Origin: Thermomonospora echinospora | Lineage (GTDB): Bacteria > Actinomycetota > Actinomycetes > Streptosporangiales > Streptosporangiaceae | Assembly: GCF_900108175.1 (NCBI RefSeq) | Contig: NZ_FNVO01000009.1 | Coordinates: 1-64,000, forward strand | DNA: 64,000 nucleotides | Reading direction: 5' to 3' | Shown: one piece after another, positions 17,331-25,145 of the stretch | Position numbering within the stretch: position 1 is the first letter of the stretch | Layout of the letters: each line of letters begins with the position of its first letter | Notes under the pieces: generated by a model | Told to the model about the DNA's origin: nothing | Databases searched by the model: none | What the model saw: the letters and a program-made list of their open reading frames with translations, nothing else | Program-made: the position numbers and the translations under genes

Positions 17331-17612
17331 TCACATCCTCGAAATCTTGTAGTAGCGCCGCATGGCGGGCACCTCCCGCCACATCATCATGGCCAGCACC
17401 GCGCCGGCCGCGATGAACGGCACCATCCGCCTCCTGCGGCGCACCGCCCCTCCCCCCTTCATGGCGCCCGTCTTCCCGGCACCCGTCCTCCTCGCGACGG
17501 CACCCGTCCTCGCGAAGGCCCCCGCCTTCCTCGCGACAGTCCCTGTCCTCGCGGTGGCACTCGCCTTCTTCGCGACGGTCCCCGTTCTCGCCAAGGTCCC
17601 CGTCTTCGTCAT
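17331..17612 (-). CDS. tiny repeat/TM protein of hydrogenase operon
   Basis: 93-aa protein, not identified. Residues about 5-50 are low-complexity imperfect repeats of an ARTGTVA(K/R)KA-like unit, rich in Ala, Thr, Gly and Lys/Arg. A basic patch (VRRRRR) then leads into one hydrophobic helix, MVPFIAAGAVLAMMMW, and the end REVPAMRRYYKISRM. This C-terminal half resembles short single-TM actinobacterial proteins ending -RYxxIxxM. ATG 17612 lies 19 bp after the previous stop. By position it could anchor the soluble hydrogenase to the membrane, which is inference only. Confidence 0.65.
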   Translation of the reverse strand: MTKTGTLARTGTVAKKASATARTGTVARKAGAFARTGAVARRTGAGKTGAMKGGGAVRRRRRMVPFIAAGAVLAMMMWREVPAMRRYYKISRM

Positions 17613-17631
17613 GCTGTCCGCCTCCTCGTGG

Positions 17632-17841
17632 TCAGCCCGGCGGCAGGTTGGGCATGGACGGCAGGATCGGGTCGCGGTCCTGGGGCCTGACGCCTGTCGA
17701 CTTCCGCGCGTCGACGGTGTCGTCCATGTGGTGGCCCACCTCGTGCCGGTACGCGCCCCGGGTGTTGCCCTCCCGGACGCCGCGCGTGTGCGCGGGCGCG
17801 TCCGGTGACACGTCGGGTTCGCCCACCCGAATCTCAGCCAT
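17632..17841 (-). CDS. 69-aa hydrogenase-operon protein
   Basis: Short hydrophilic protein without Cys or membrane segments: it starts MAEIRVGEPDVSPDAPAHTRGVREGN and ends PQDRDPILPSMPNLPPG. It is Asp/Pro/Arg-rich and probably unstructured alone. It lies 12 bp downstream of the DUF5947-like gene and 19 bp upstream of the repeat/TM gene, within the operon. I believe similar short proteins accompany other actinobacterial high-affinity hydrogenases, but could not check. Function unknown. Confidence 0.65.
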   Translation of the reverse strand: MAEIRVGEPDVSPDAPAHTRGVREGNTRGAYRHEVGHHMDDTVDARKSTGVRPQDRDPILPSMPNLPPG

Positions 17842-17853
17842 GGTCCTCTCCTC

Positions 17854-18441
17854 TCATCGGCCGGCCAGCCGATCGAAGAACGCCTCGATCTCCTTCCACA
17901 CCTGCCCTCCCCCGGACAGGCCCGTCCAGTGACGGCGGACGACGGCGACGAGCCGGTAGCACTCGTCGATGGGCACCAGCCACTGCTCGTCGGCGTCCTG
18001 GGAGGTGTTGACCAGCAGGGCCTCGACCGAGGGCCGTATCGTCCGCAGCGGCTCGCAGCCGGCGACGGCACGGCTCCAGGTGTCCGGGTCCACGTCCCAG
18101 CGGGTGGCGCCCAGCGGGCTCGGGTAGTGGGCGTCCACGCCGCCGTCCGGCCGCTTCACGAAGAACGCCAGCCCGACCGGGACCCCCAGGTCGGCCGGGG
18201 ACAGCCCGGACAGGCGGATCCGGCGGTCGGGCACCCGCCGGTACCGGCCGTCGGCCGCCGCGTCCTGCTCGAACAGCAGCGCGCAGGCACGGCAGGCGCA
18301 CAGCACCTCCCCCGCCCGCTCGTCCAGGACGTGGGCGTGCCCCTCGGGTACGGCCGCGCTGCACAGCTCGCACCGCTCGGCCCCCTCGCGGGACCGGGCG
18401 GCCGCCCGCGTGATCACCCGGCTCAGCGCGCTCACCGTCAC
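17854..18441 (-). CDS. DUF5947-like hydrogenase-associated protein
   Basis: 195-aa protein. The N-terminus has a metal-site pattern of Cys24-x-x-Cys27 (CELC) and Cys48, 50, 53 (CACRAC), like a rubredoxin or zinc knuckle. A globular domain follows (RIRLSGLSPADLGVPVGLAFFVKRPDGGVDAHYPSPLGATRWDVDPDTW...LVNTSQDADEQWLVPIDECYRLVAVVRRHW). It may be an electron carrier or assembly factor; not established. It overlaps the NifU-like gene by ATGA. Confidence 0.7.
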   Translation of the reverse strand: MTVSALSRVITRAAARSREGAERCELCSAAVPEGHAHVLDERAGEVLCACRACALLFEQDAAADGRYRRVPDRRIRLSGLSPADLGVPVGLAFFVKRPDGGVDAHYPSPLGATRWDVDPDTWSRAVAGCEPLRTIRPSVEALLVNTSQDADEQWLVPIDECYRLVAVVRRHWTGLSGGGQVWKEIEAFFDRLAGR

Positions 18442-19067
18442 GCCACCCCCTCCGGCGCGTGCGGCACCGGCCTGCTCAGCAGCGCCTCGGCCGGGATGAA
18501 CGCGGCCGGGCCGCCGGCCCGCACCGGCTCGACGCCGGACAGCTCCGGGGCCGCCGCGGCGACCGCGGCGTCCACGGCCTCCCGCAGCAGCGCCGTCGAG
18601 GAGCCGCAGCCCCGCGCCGACAGCCGCACCCGCGCCACACCGTCCTCGATCCCGACGAGCTGCACGTCACCGCCGTGCGAGCGCAGGTACGGGCGGACGC
18701 CGTCGATGGCGCGGGCGACCCGTTCCGCCACCGGCGCGGGGTGCAGGCCGTGCAGGACGAGCAGATGGCCCACCAGTTCGTCGCCGGCCAGTTCGCCGGC
18801 CAAGCCCGGCTGGAGCGCCAGCCGGTCCATGACCCGGGCCAGCGCCTCCCCGTACACCTCGACCAGCAGGGTCACCGCGTCCAGAGCCGTCTCGGTGGTC
18901 GGCCCGGGAACCTGCTCCAGACGCGACAGCACCTCCTCCAGCCGCTCCAGCCGCCCGACGATCCGCGCGTCGTCCAGCCTGGTCCGCCCGTCCGCCCCCT
19001 CGGCGACCGCCCCAACGGTCGGCCCGGCGCCCGACTCAGCGGCCGGCTCGGCGGCCGGCTCAGCCAT
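18438..19067 (-). CDS. NifU C-terminal-like protein with degenerate Cys motif
   Basis: 209-aa protein: an acidic N-terminus (about 30 aa), a helical middle, and a NifU-type scaffold domain (VARAIDGVRPYLRSHGGDVQLVGIEDGVARVRLSARGCGSSTALLREAVDAAV). Fe-S scaffolds of this family use a CxxC in the loop; here only one Cys remains (RGCGSS), so classical cluster assembly is doubtful. It overlaps the hhyL 3' end by 8 bp, implying co-translation. A delivery or structural role for the hydrogenase is likely but unproven. Confidence 0.8.
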   Translation of the reverse strand: MAEPAAEPAAESGAGPTVGAVAEGADGRTRLDDARIVGRLERLEEVLSRLEQVPGPTTETALDAVTLLVEVYGEALARVMDRLALQPGLAGELAGDELVGHLLVLHGLHPAPVAERVARAIDGVRPYLRSHGGDVQLVGIEDGVARVRLSARGCGSSTALLREAVDAAVAAAAPELSGVEPVRAGGPAAFIPAEALLSRPVPHAPEGVA

Positions 19068-20853
19068 GGTCGGCGCCGAACATCGGGGAGTGCAGTTTCT
19101 GCAGCGTGCGGCCCTTGCCCAGGTACATGTGGACGCCGCAGGGCAGGCAGGGGTCGAAGCTGCGCACCGCCCGCATGATGTCCACGCCGCGGAAGTCCTC
19201 CGGGCCGTTCTCCTCGAAGATCGGCATGTCCTGGACGGCGTCCTCGTACGGGCCGGGCGTGCCGTAGACATCGCGCGGGCTGGCGTTCCACGGGGTCGGC
19301 GGGTACGGATGGTAGTTGGCGATCTTGCCGTCCCGGATGACCAGGTGGTGCGAGAGCACCCCGCGCACGGCCTCGTGGAAGCCCACCCCGATCGCCTCGT
19401 CCGGCACGTCGAAGTCCTGGAAGACCTTCTGGTCACCGCGGCGCACCCGGTCCATCGCCGTCTCCAGGAACTGGAAGGCCATCGCGGCGGCGTAGGCGAC
19501 GAAGTACACCCGCGCCCGGTTGCGCTCAAGGGCGTTGGACCACGGCGGGATGCGCCACTCCAGGGTGGTCTCCGGCAGCGACTCCCCCTTGGGGAGGTTG
19601 ATCTGCACGCTGGAGCCGGTGGACCTGACGTACGGGGTGTTCACGAGGTTGGACAGCGCGGTGACGTACAGGCGGGCGAAGGGGCCGCCGCCGGTGTCGA
19701 GGGGCAGGTGCTCCCCCGTCCGCTCGTCGTACCAGCGGGGGCTCATCACCCAGCTGTACTTGTCGCTGAAGTCGCGCTTCTGCGGGACCGGCAGCGTGGT
19801 CTGGTTCCACGGGTGCCGCATGTCGACGGGGTTGCCGAGCGGGTCATGGGTGACGAACGGCTCCTCGTTCACCCAGTCGTCGTAGTAGGAGGAGCCGAGC
19901 AGGATGCGGATGCCGAGGTTGATGTCCACCAGGTTGTTGGTGACCAGTTCGCCGTCGACCACGATGCCGGGGGTGACGTACATCGCCTTGCCCCACTCGT
20001 TCATCGTCTCGTACCGGTAGTCGACCACGTCGGGGTTCTGGAAGGCGCCCCAGCAGCCCAGCATGATCCGGCGGCGGCCCACCTCCTCGTACCCGGGCAG
20101 CGCCTCGTAGAAGAAGTCGAACACGTCGTCGTTCATCGCGACGGCCTTCTTGACGAAGTCCACCACCCGCAGCAGCCGCGACAGGTAGTCGGTGAACGTC
20201 GTCGGCGTCGGCATCGCCCCGATCCCGCCCGGATAGACCGTGGAGGGGTGCACGTGCCTACCCTCCATCAGGCAGAACATCTCCCGGGTGATCCGGCTCA
20301 TCTGCAGCGCCGCCTTGTAGACCTCGCCCTCGAACGGGTTGTAGGCCCGCATGATGTCGGCGATGGTGCGGTAGCCGTGGATCGAGCCGCGCGGGGCCTC
20401 GGTGGTCTCGGCCCGGCGCAGCACGCTGGGGTTGGTGTCCTTGACCATGGCCTCGCAGAAGTCCACGAAGACCAGGTTGTCCTGGAAGATCGTGTGGTCG
20501 AACATGTACTCGGCCGCCTCGCCGAGGTTGAGCATCAGGTCGCCCAGCACGGGCGTCTTGATGCCGTAGGCCATGTTCTGCGCGTACACCGAGCAGGTGG
20601 TGTGGTTGTCGCCGCAGATCCCGCAGATCCGGCTGGTGATGAACCCGGCGTCGCGCGGGTCCTTGCCCTTCATGAACACCGAGTAGCCGCGGAACAGCGA
20701 GGACGTGCTGTGACACTCGGCCACCCGCCGATCGACGAAGTCGATCTTGGTGTAGATGCCGAGGTTGCCGATGATCCGGGTGATCGGGTCCCAGGACATC
20801 TCGACCAGTTGCCCCGGCTCGCCGGTGACGGGCTGCCGCTCCGTGATCGCCAT
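19060..20853 (-). CDS. hhyL: [NiFe]-hydrogenase large subunit, group 1h-like
   Basis: 597-aa catalytic subunit oxidising H2 at a Ni-Fe(CN)2CO centre. The nickel ligands lie in RICGICGDNH (Cys77, Cys80) and DPCLPCGVH (Cys569, Cys572). The GICGDNH variant and CHSTSSLFRGYSVFMKGKDPRDA are typical of high-affinity, oxygen-tolerant group 1h enzymes that use atmospheric H2. A 22-residue tail after His575 should be removed by the protease at 22334-22837 once nickel is loaded. Start ATG 20853, 46 bp after hhyS. Confidence 0.95.
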   Translation of the reverse strand: MAITERQPVTGEPGQLVEMSWDPITRIIGNLGIYTKIDFVDRRVAECHSTSSLFRGYSVFMKGKDPRDAGFITSRICGICGDNHTTCSVYAQNMAYGIKTPVLGDLMLNLGEAAEYMFDHTIFQDNLVFVDFCEAMVKDTNPSVLRRAETTEAPRGSIHGYRTIADIMRAYNPFEGEVYKAALQMSRITREMFCLMEGRHVHPSTVYPGGIGAMPTPTTFTDYLSRLLRVVDFVKKAVAMNDDVFDFFYEALPGYEEVGRRRIMLGCWGAFQNPDVVDYRYETMNEWGKAMYVTPGIVVDGELVTNNLVDINLGIRILLGSSYYDDWVNEEPFVTHDPLGNPVDMRHPWNQTTLPVPQKRDFSDKYSWVMSPRWYDERTGEHLPLDTGGGPFARLYVTALSNLVNTPYVRSTGSSVQINLPKGESLPETTLEWRIPPWSNALERNRARVYFVAYAAAMAFQFLETAMDRVRRGDQKVFQDFDVPDEAIGVGFHEAVRGVLSHHLVIRDGKIANYHPYPPTPWNASPRDVYGTPGPYEDAVQDMPIFEENGPEDFRGVDIMRAVRSFDPCLPCGVHMYLGKGRTLQKLHSPMFGADHG

Positions 20854-20899
20854 CGGTACGTGGTCCTTCCTGCTGTGGGCCGGCCGCTGACAGCGCCCG

Positions 20900-21958
20900 C
20901 TACGGGCGGTAACGCGGATTGAAGCCGCTGGTCAGCACGTCACGGTTGTGGTGCCAGCGCGGCTCGGTGTTGGCGGTGCGGTTGGTGATGCCGCGCAGCC
21001 GGCGGATCAGCGTGCCGTACGGCTTGATCATCAGCGCCGACAGGCTGGAGCCCGGCGGCTGGTCCATGAACGGCATGAACTTGTCCGGGAAGCCCGGCAT
21101 GGTGCAGGCGATGCAGATGCCGCCGACGTTGGGGCAGCCGCCGATCCCGCCCATCCAGCCCCGTTTGGGGACGTTGCAGTTGACCACCGGCCCCCAGCAC
21201 CCGATCTTCACCTGGCACTTGGGCGAGTTGTAGTCCCTGGCGAAGTCGGCCTGCTCGTAGTACGAGCCGCGGTCGCAGCCCTCGTGCACGGTCTTGCCGA
21301 ACAACCACTGCGGGCGCAGCTTGTCGTCCAGCGGCGGCGGAGGCGCGGACCCGGCGGCGTGGTACAGCAGCCAGGTCAGCGTCTCCATGAAGTTCTCCGG
21401 CTGGATGGGGCAGCCGGGCACGTTGACGATCGGCAGCCCGCCCGCCGAGCGGAAGTCCCAGCCCAGGTAGTCGGCCAGGCCCATGCAGCCGGTCGGGTTG
21501 CCGGCCATCGCGTGGATACCGCCGTAGGTGGCGCAGGTGCCGGCGGCCACCACCGCGAAGGCGCCCGGCGCCAGCGCGTCGATCCACCAGTTCAGCGTCA
21601 CCGGCTCGCCGGTGTCCGGGTCGTTGCCGAACGAGGTCCAGTAGCCGTCCCCGTTGATCTTCTCGTTGGGGATCGACCCCTCGATGACCAGGATGTACGG
21701 GCTCAGGTCACCGCGGACCGCGGCGCGGAACGGGGCCAGGAACTCCTCGCCGCCCACGGTCGGCGACAGCACCTTGTTGTGCAGGTTCACCCTGGGCAGC
21801 CCGGGGATCACCCCGTTCACCACGTCCTCGATGCCGGGCTGGCCCGCCGCGGTCATCGACACGGTGTCGCCGTCGCAGCTCATGCCCTCGGAGATCCACA
21901 GGATGCTGATCTCCTCGAAGCCGACACGGCGGTCGGCGGTCGGCGCCGTCTGGGTCAT
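20900..21958 (-). CDS. hhyS: [NiFe]-hydrogenase small subunit, group 1h-like
   Basis: 352-aa electron-transfer subunit with three Fe-S clusters. The proximal site reads SCDGD, so the usual second Cys is Asp31, as described for group 1h. Further proximal ligands are in GTCATYGGI and VPGCPIQPE. Distal/medial ligands are HEGCDRGSYYEQ, KCQVKIGCWGPVVNC and GGCPNVGGICIACTMPGFPDKFMPF. There is no Tat signal peptide, so the enzyme stays inside the cell. ATG 21958 overlaps the hypA stop (ATGA). Confidence 0.95.
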   Translation of the reverse strand: MTQTAPTADRRVGFEEISILWISEGMSCDGDTVSMTAAGQPGIEDVVNGVIPGLPRVNLHNKVLSPTVGGEEFLAPFRAAVRGDLSPYILVIEGSIPNEKINGDGYWTSFGNDPDTGEPVTLNWWIDALAPGAFAVVAAGTCATYGGIHAMAGNPTGCMGLADYLGWDFRSAGGLPIVNVPGCPIQPENFMETLTWLLYHAAGSAPPPPLDDKLRPQWLFGKTVHEGCDRGSYYEQADFARDYNSPKCQVKIGCWGPVVNCNVPKRGWMGGIGGCPNVGGICIACTMPGFPDKFMPFMDQPPGSSLSALMIKPYGTLIRRLRGITNRTANTEPRWHHNRDVLTSGFNPRYRP

Positions 21959-22341
21959 CCCGGCCTCCCTCGGCGCCCGCCTCCGCGCGCGGAGGCGGGC
22001 TCGTTGTCGGTGGTGGCGATCGATTCCACGACGAGGCCGTCCCCGGCGGGGACGGTCACGTCCAGGCCGCCGCAGCGCGGGCAGGCGGCCAGCGCGGTCG
22101 CGGTGGTGACCGGTGAGGTCTCGTCGCAGGAACGGCAGCGCACCGCGGGCGGCTCGACCACCAGGTCGAGTGCGGCGCCCTCGGCGACGGTGCCGGCCGC
22201 CGCCAGCCGGAAGCCCTGCTCGACCACCCCGGGATCGACCGGATGCCCGGTGGCGCGGACCCGCACGGCGCTCACCCGGCGTCCCCCGGCCCGCCGCAGC
22301 GTGGCGTCGACAATGGCCTCGCACAGCCCCATCTCATGCAC
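21955..22341 (-). CDS. hypA: HypA nickel chaperone
   Basis: 128-aa nickel-insertion protein. It starts MHEMGLCEAIVD with the Ni-binding His2, and has a zinc site of Cys69/72 and Cys87/90 (VRCRSC...ACPRCGG). The C-terminal 20 residues are an added disordered tail. HypA normally works with HypB, but no hypB is found in this window. It overlaps both neighbours. Confidence 0.92.
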   Translation of the reverse strand: MHEMGLCEAIVDATLRRAGGRRVSAVRVRATGHPVDPGVVEQGFRLAAAGTVAEGAALDLVVEPPAVRCRSCDETSPVTTATALAACPRCGGLDVTVPAGDGLVVESIATTDNEPASARGGGRRGRPG

Positions 22342-22837
22342 GGGCGTACTCCGCTTCGGTCCCGGCCAGGGCGGCCTTCCGGGCGAGTTCTACGGCCAGC
22401 CGCGCCGCGTCGTCCACGACGGCGGCGACCGGCTCGGACAGGCCCATCCGCTCGGCGGTGTCGGCGGGCCGGCAGCCCACGACCAGCACCCGGTCCACCT
22501 CGCCGCCCAGGGTGTGCAGCAGGTGCAGCACGGCCTGCGGGTGCATCCCGTGGCCGTTCAGGACGGGCAGGCCGGGGCCGTCCTCCGGGTCGGCCTCCAG
22601 CACCGCGAGGGTGCCGGGCGGCCCGTCGAGCGGAACGGCGTCGATCATGATCAGCGTGTGGTGGCGGCGGTCCAGCAGTTCGTAGGCCAGATGGACGCCC
22701 CGGATGCCGTAGTCGGCGACGTCCACGCAGGGCGGCAGCTCGGCGCGGTCGATCCGGCGCACGACCTCCACGCCGAAACCGTCGTCGCCGAGGAACACGT
22801 TGCCGATCCCCGCCACGAGCACTCGTTGTCCGTTCAC
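22334..22837 (-). CDS. hydrogenase maturation endopeptidase (HyaD-like)
   Basis: 167-aa HycI/HyaD-family protease that trims the large-subunit C-terminus after nickel insertion. It has GIGNVFLGDDGFGVEVVRRI with the conserved acidic residue, DYGIRGVHLAYELLD, and LNGHGMHPQAVLHLLHTLGGEVDRVLVVGCRPAD with the nickel-binding His. It overlaps hypA and the upstream unknown gene. Confidence 0.92.
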   Translation of the reverse strand: MNGQRVLVAGIGNVFLGDDGFGVEVVRRIDRAELPPCVDVADYGIRGVHLAYELLDRRHHTLIMIDAVPLDGPPGTLAVLEADPEDGPGLPVLNGHGMHPQAVLHLLHTLGGEVDRVLVVGCRPADTAERMGLSEPVAAVVDDAARLAVELARKAALAGTEAEYARA

Positions 22838-24204
22838 AGGGGCCTCACTTCATCGGGTGCGAAGTAGCGGTACCGGCCGTACCACTGGTTCAGCTCGGCC
22901 GCGGGGTCGTCCTCCAACGTCACGGCCAGGTGGTAGGCGCCGTCCACGTCGAGCAGCACGGCCTCGACCAGCGCGGTCCGTCCGTCCAGAAACCTGTCCT
23001 GCGGGTCGGTGCCGTACGGCCGCGGCCGCAACCTGACCCGGCTGCCCCGGGCCAGGGCCACGCCGTCCACCACCACGCTGTCGGTGTCGGGCGAGGTGGA
23101 CGCGTGCGCGGCAGGGTCCCACCAGGGCGCTTCGGAGGCCGGGTCCGGCGAGCGGACGGCTCCGTGCAGGCGCGCCATCACCTCGGGTGGCATGGTGTCG
23201 ACGCGGTTGAGGATGGCGGCGGCCCGCGGGTCGGTCGCCCGCGCCTCCCGCTTCTCCTCCTCGGTCAGCGTGCGGGTGCGCAGCGACAGGATCTCGTCGA
23301 TCTCGGTCGCGTCGTGCAGGTCCCCCGGGCTCTCCGGCGCGATCCGCGGGTGGTCGTACAGCAGGATCGGCGAGGACAGCACCAGGTCGCGCCGCCCCGG
23401 CTCGCCCGCCAGCACCGGGAACGTGTGGACGTTCGCGCACTCGTGCGCGGCCTCCTGCGCCCACTGCGGCGGGTCCAGCAGCGAGACGAACGAGCCGCCG
23501 TGCACGGCGACGAGGGCGTGGGAGGCGATCAGCGAGCTCCGCAGCGCCTCGTCGCGGGCCGCCTCCGGCGGGGTCGCCTCCCCGGTGTTCTCGACGCGCA
23601 CCTGGAGCCGGTGCAGCGGGAACGGTGTCCGGCAGGCGGTCGCCGAGAGCGTCACCACCGCGGTCACCGGCCATCTGCGGCGCAGCACCCGGCCGGCCCG
23701 TCGCCCCTGCTCGTCGGTCAGCGGCTCGCTCTCCTCGCCGCCCGGTGCCCTCAGGACGACCCGACGCGCGCCCCCGAGCACCTCGGCGACGGTCGCCCGC
23801 ACCTGGAACTCCTGCGGGACGGCCTCGTCGAAGCCCAGTTCCAACCGCGAGCCCAGCTCGATCGTGTCGGCCGGGCGGTGGTCCCCGTCGGGCAGCAGTT
23901 CCTCCGGCGACCGCCGCTGCACCTGCAGGAACCGGATCCGCACGTCGACCAGGGCGTCGCGCGGCCCCTCCAACAGGCACTCGGTCTGCTGCCACCAGGA
24001 CTCGGCCGAGCCCGCCACCCCGGCGTCCGACAGCCCGTGCGCCTGCGCCCACGCCTGCGGTAAGAGCACGCCGAACTGCCAGCGCACCTTGTTCTTGCCG
24101 GACGACCGCCGGTAGGGGTACAGCAGATATCCCTCGTAGAGGATCGCGTCGGCCACCGCCCGTGCCTCCCCGAGGCCGGCTGCGGCGACCGGTTTCGCAT
24201 ACAT
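22834..24204 (-). CDS. 456-aa hydrogenase-operon protein, unknown function
   Basis: First gene of the minus-strand hydrogenase operon. It starts ATG 24204 (MYAKPVAAAGLGEARAVADAILYEGYLLYPYRRSSGKNKVRWQFGVLLP) with gaagagg upstream, and overlaps the protease by ATGA. Soluble, no signal or TM. It has a beta-rich middle (VRVENTGEATPPEAARDEALRSSLIASHALVAVHGGSFVSLLDPP) and a C-terminal SH3-like stretch (VALARGSRVRLRPRPYGTDPQDRFLDGRTALVEAVLLDVDGAYHLAVTLEDDP). Co-operonic with the structural genes, so assembly or electron transfer is plausible; no enzyme motif recognised. Confidence 0.75.
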   Translation of the reverse strand: MYAKPVAAAGLGEARAVADAILYEGYLLYPYRRSSGKNKVRWQFGVLLPQAWAQAHGLSDAGVAGSAESWWQQTECLLEGPRDALVDVRIRFLQVQRRSPEELLPDGDHRPADTIELGSRLELGFDEAVPQEFQVRATVAEVLGGARRVVLRAPGGEESEPLTDEQGRRAGRVLRRRWPVTAVVTLSATACRTPFPLHRLQVRVENTGEATPPEAARDEALRSSLIASHALVAVHGGSFVSLLDPPQWAQEAAHECANVHTFPVLAGEPGRRDLVLSSPILLYDHPRIAPESPGDLHDATEIDEILSLRTRTLTEEEKREARATDPRAAAILNRVDTMPPEVMARLHGAVRSPDPASEAPWWDPAAHASTSPDTDSVVVDGVALARGSRVRLRPRPYGTDPQDRFLDGRTALVEAVLLDVDGAYHLAVTLEDDPAAELNQWYGRYRYFAPDEVRPL

Positions 24205-24600
24205 GTGCTGTGGCCTCTTCCTGTACGGGGGCAGAACACGCCGTCCGTCCCGCACAGGACGGCTGCCCGGCCAGGCGGTGCACACGGCGACCTTTCCCGG
24301 TATAACCCGGTCGCCGTGGATCCGGTAAGTGTTCCCGGACCTTATATGACACGCACACCTATTTATGGAGGGCCCGTGACCTGCGAAGCCCGCCATGGAA
24401 CGGTTATCACGGCAGCCCTTCCGGCAAGGTATCCATCCGCAATGCCAGAGCGTTGAACGAACTTCCCAACGGGGCGGCAAAATATGATCGGACAATGGTT
24501 TCCCCAGGAAAAGCGCGTGCCCTGAACGGCTGGGGGACCATGCCACGCGGACGGACCGGTCAGGTGTTTGGGAAGTGCGGCCCGGGGCACGCAGGCGCGC
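24205..24600. promoter_or_regulatory. intergenic control region of hydrogenase operon
   Basis: About 400 bp between the divergent hydrogenase operon and a membrane-protein gene, with more A/T than its surroundings. On the minus strand TATAAG (complement of 24341-24346) could be the operon -10. It would give a leader of about 130 nt that contains the hairpin GGCGACC/GGTCGCC (24286-24292 with 24309-24315, 16-nt loop). No protein seen. Confidence 0.4.
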
Positions 24601-25074
24601 ATGTCGACAGGAATGTGCGCAGGGATCGGGCGGGGGGCGCTGGCCGGGGCGGCGGGCACCACCGCGCTCAACACCGTGACCTATCTGGACATGGTGTGGC
24701 GCGGGCGGCCGTCCAGTTCCGCGCCGGAACGCTCGGCGGAGCGGCTCAGCGAGATCTCCGGACTTCCGGTACCCGGCGACGAGCGGACCAGGGAGAACCG
24801 GCTGACCGGCCTCGGCGCCCTGCTGGGGATCGCCGCCGGCGTCGGGATCGGCATGGCGGCGGGCGCGCTGCGGTCGGCCGGGGTGCGGATGCCGTCCTGG
24901 CTGGAGCCGATCGCGATCGGCGCGCTGGCGATGGCCGCCATGGACACGTCGATGGCCGCCGTCGGGGTCACCGACCCGCGGAACTGGTCGGGCAAGGACT
25001 GGGCGAGCGACGTGATCCCCCACCTGGCCTACGGAGTGGTCACGTACCGGACCCTGGAGGCCACCGGCGTCTGA
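24601..25074 (+). CDS. small membrane protein, unknown
   Basis: 157-aa protein with two or three Gly/Ala-rich hydrophobic segments (GRGALAGAAGTTALNTVTYLDM, LTGLGALLGIAAGVGIGMAAGAL, PIAIGALAMAAMDTSMAAVGV). Between them is a polar stretch, RGRPSSSAPERSAERLSEISGLPVPGDERTRENR. Start ATG 24601 is uncertain; TTG 24568 and ATG 24613 are in frame. It diverges from the hydrogenase operon, with no clear link. Confidence 0.6.
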   Translation: MSTGMCAGIGRGALAGAAGTTALNTVTYLDMVWRGRPSSSAPERSAERLSEISGLPVPGDERTRENRLTGLGALLGIAAGVGIGMAAGALRSAGVRMPSWLEPIAIGALAMAAMDTSMAAVGVTDPRNWSGKDWASDVIPHLAYGVVTYRTLEATGV

Positions 25075-25080
25075 CCCGAG

Positions 25081-25130
25081 CCCCGCAGCCCCGCAGCCCC
25101 GCAGGCTCGCAGGTCCGCAGCCCGCAGGCA
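25081..25130. repeat. short CCCGCAG-type repeats after stop codon
   Basis: Repeats of ccccgcag and close variants (cccgcag, tcgcagg, ccgcag) run from just after the stop of the previous gene to about 25130, where the convergent P-loop gene ends at 25146. A slippage-prone microsatellite; no function seen. Confidence 0.65.
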
Positions 25131-25145
25131 GATGGGTCCGGACGG

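Noticed and set aside
17929-20922. 997-aa open frame on the plus strand
   Set aside because: Antisense shadow of hhyL, the NifU-like and DUF5947-like genes; the other strand has clear catalytic motifs.
25081-25130. CCCGCAG repeats as a CRISPR or iteron array
   Set aside because: Units are 7-8 bp, without spacers or adjacent cas/rep genes; simple microsatellite.
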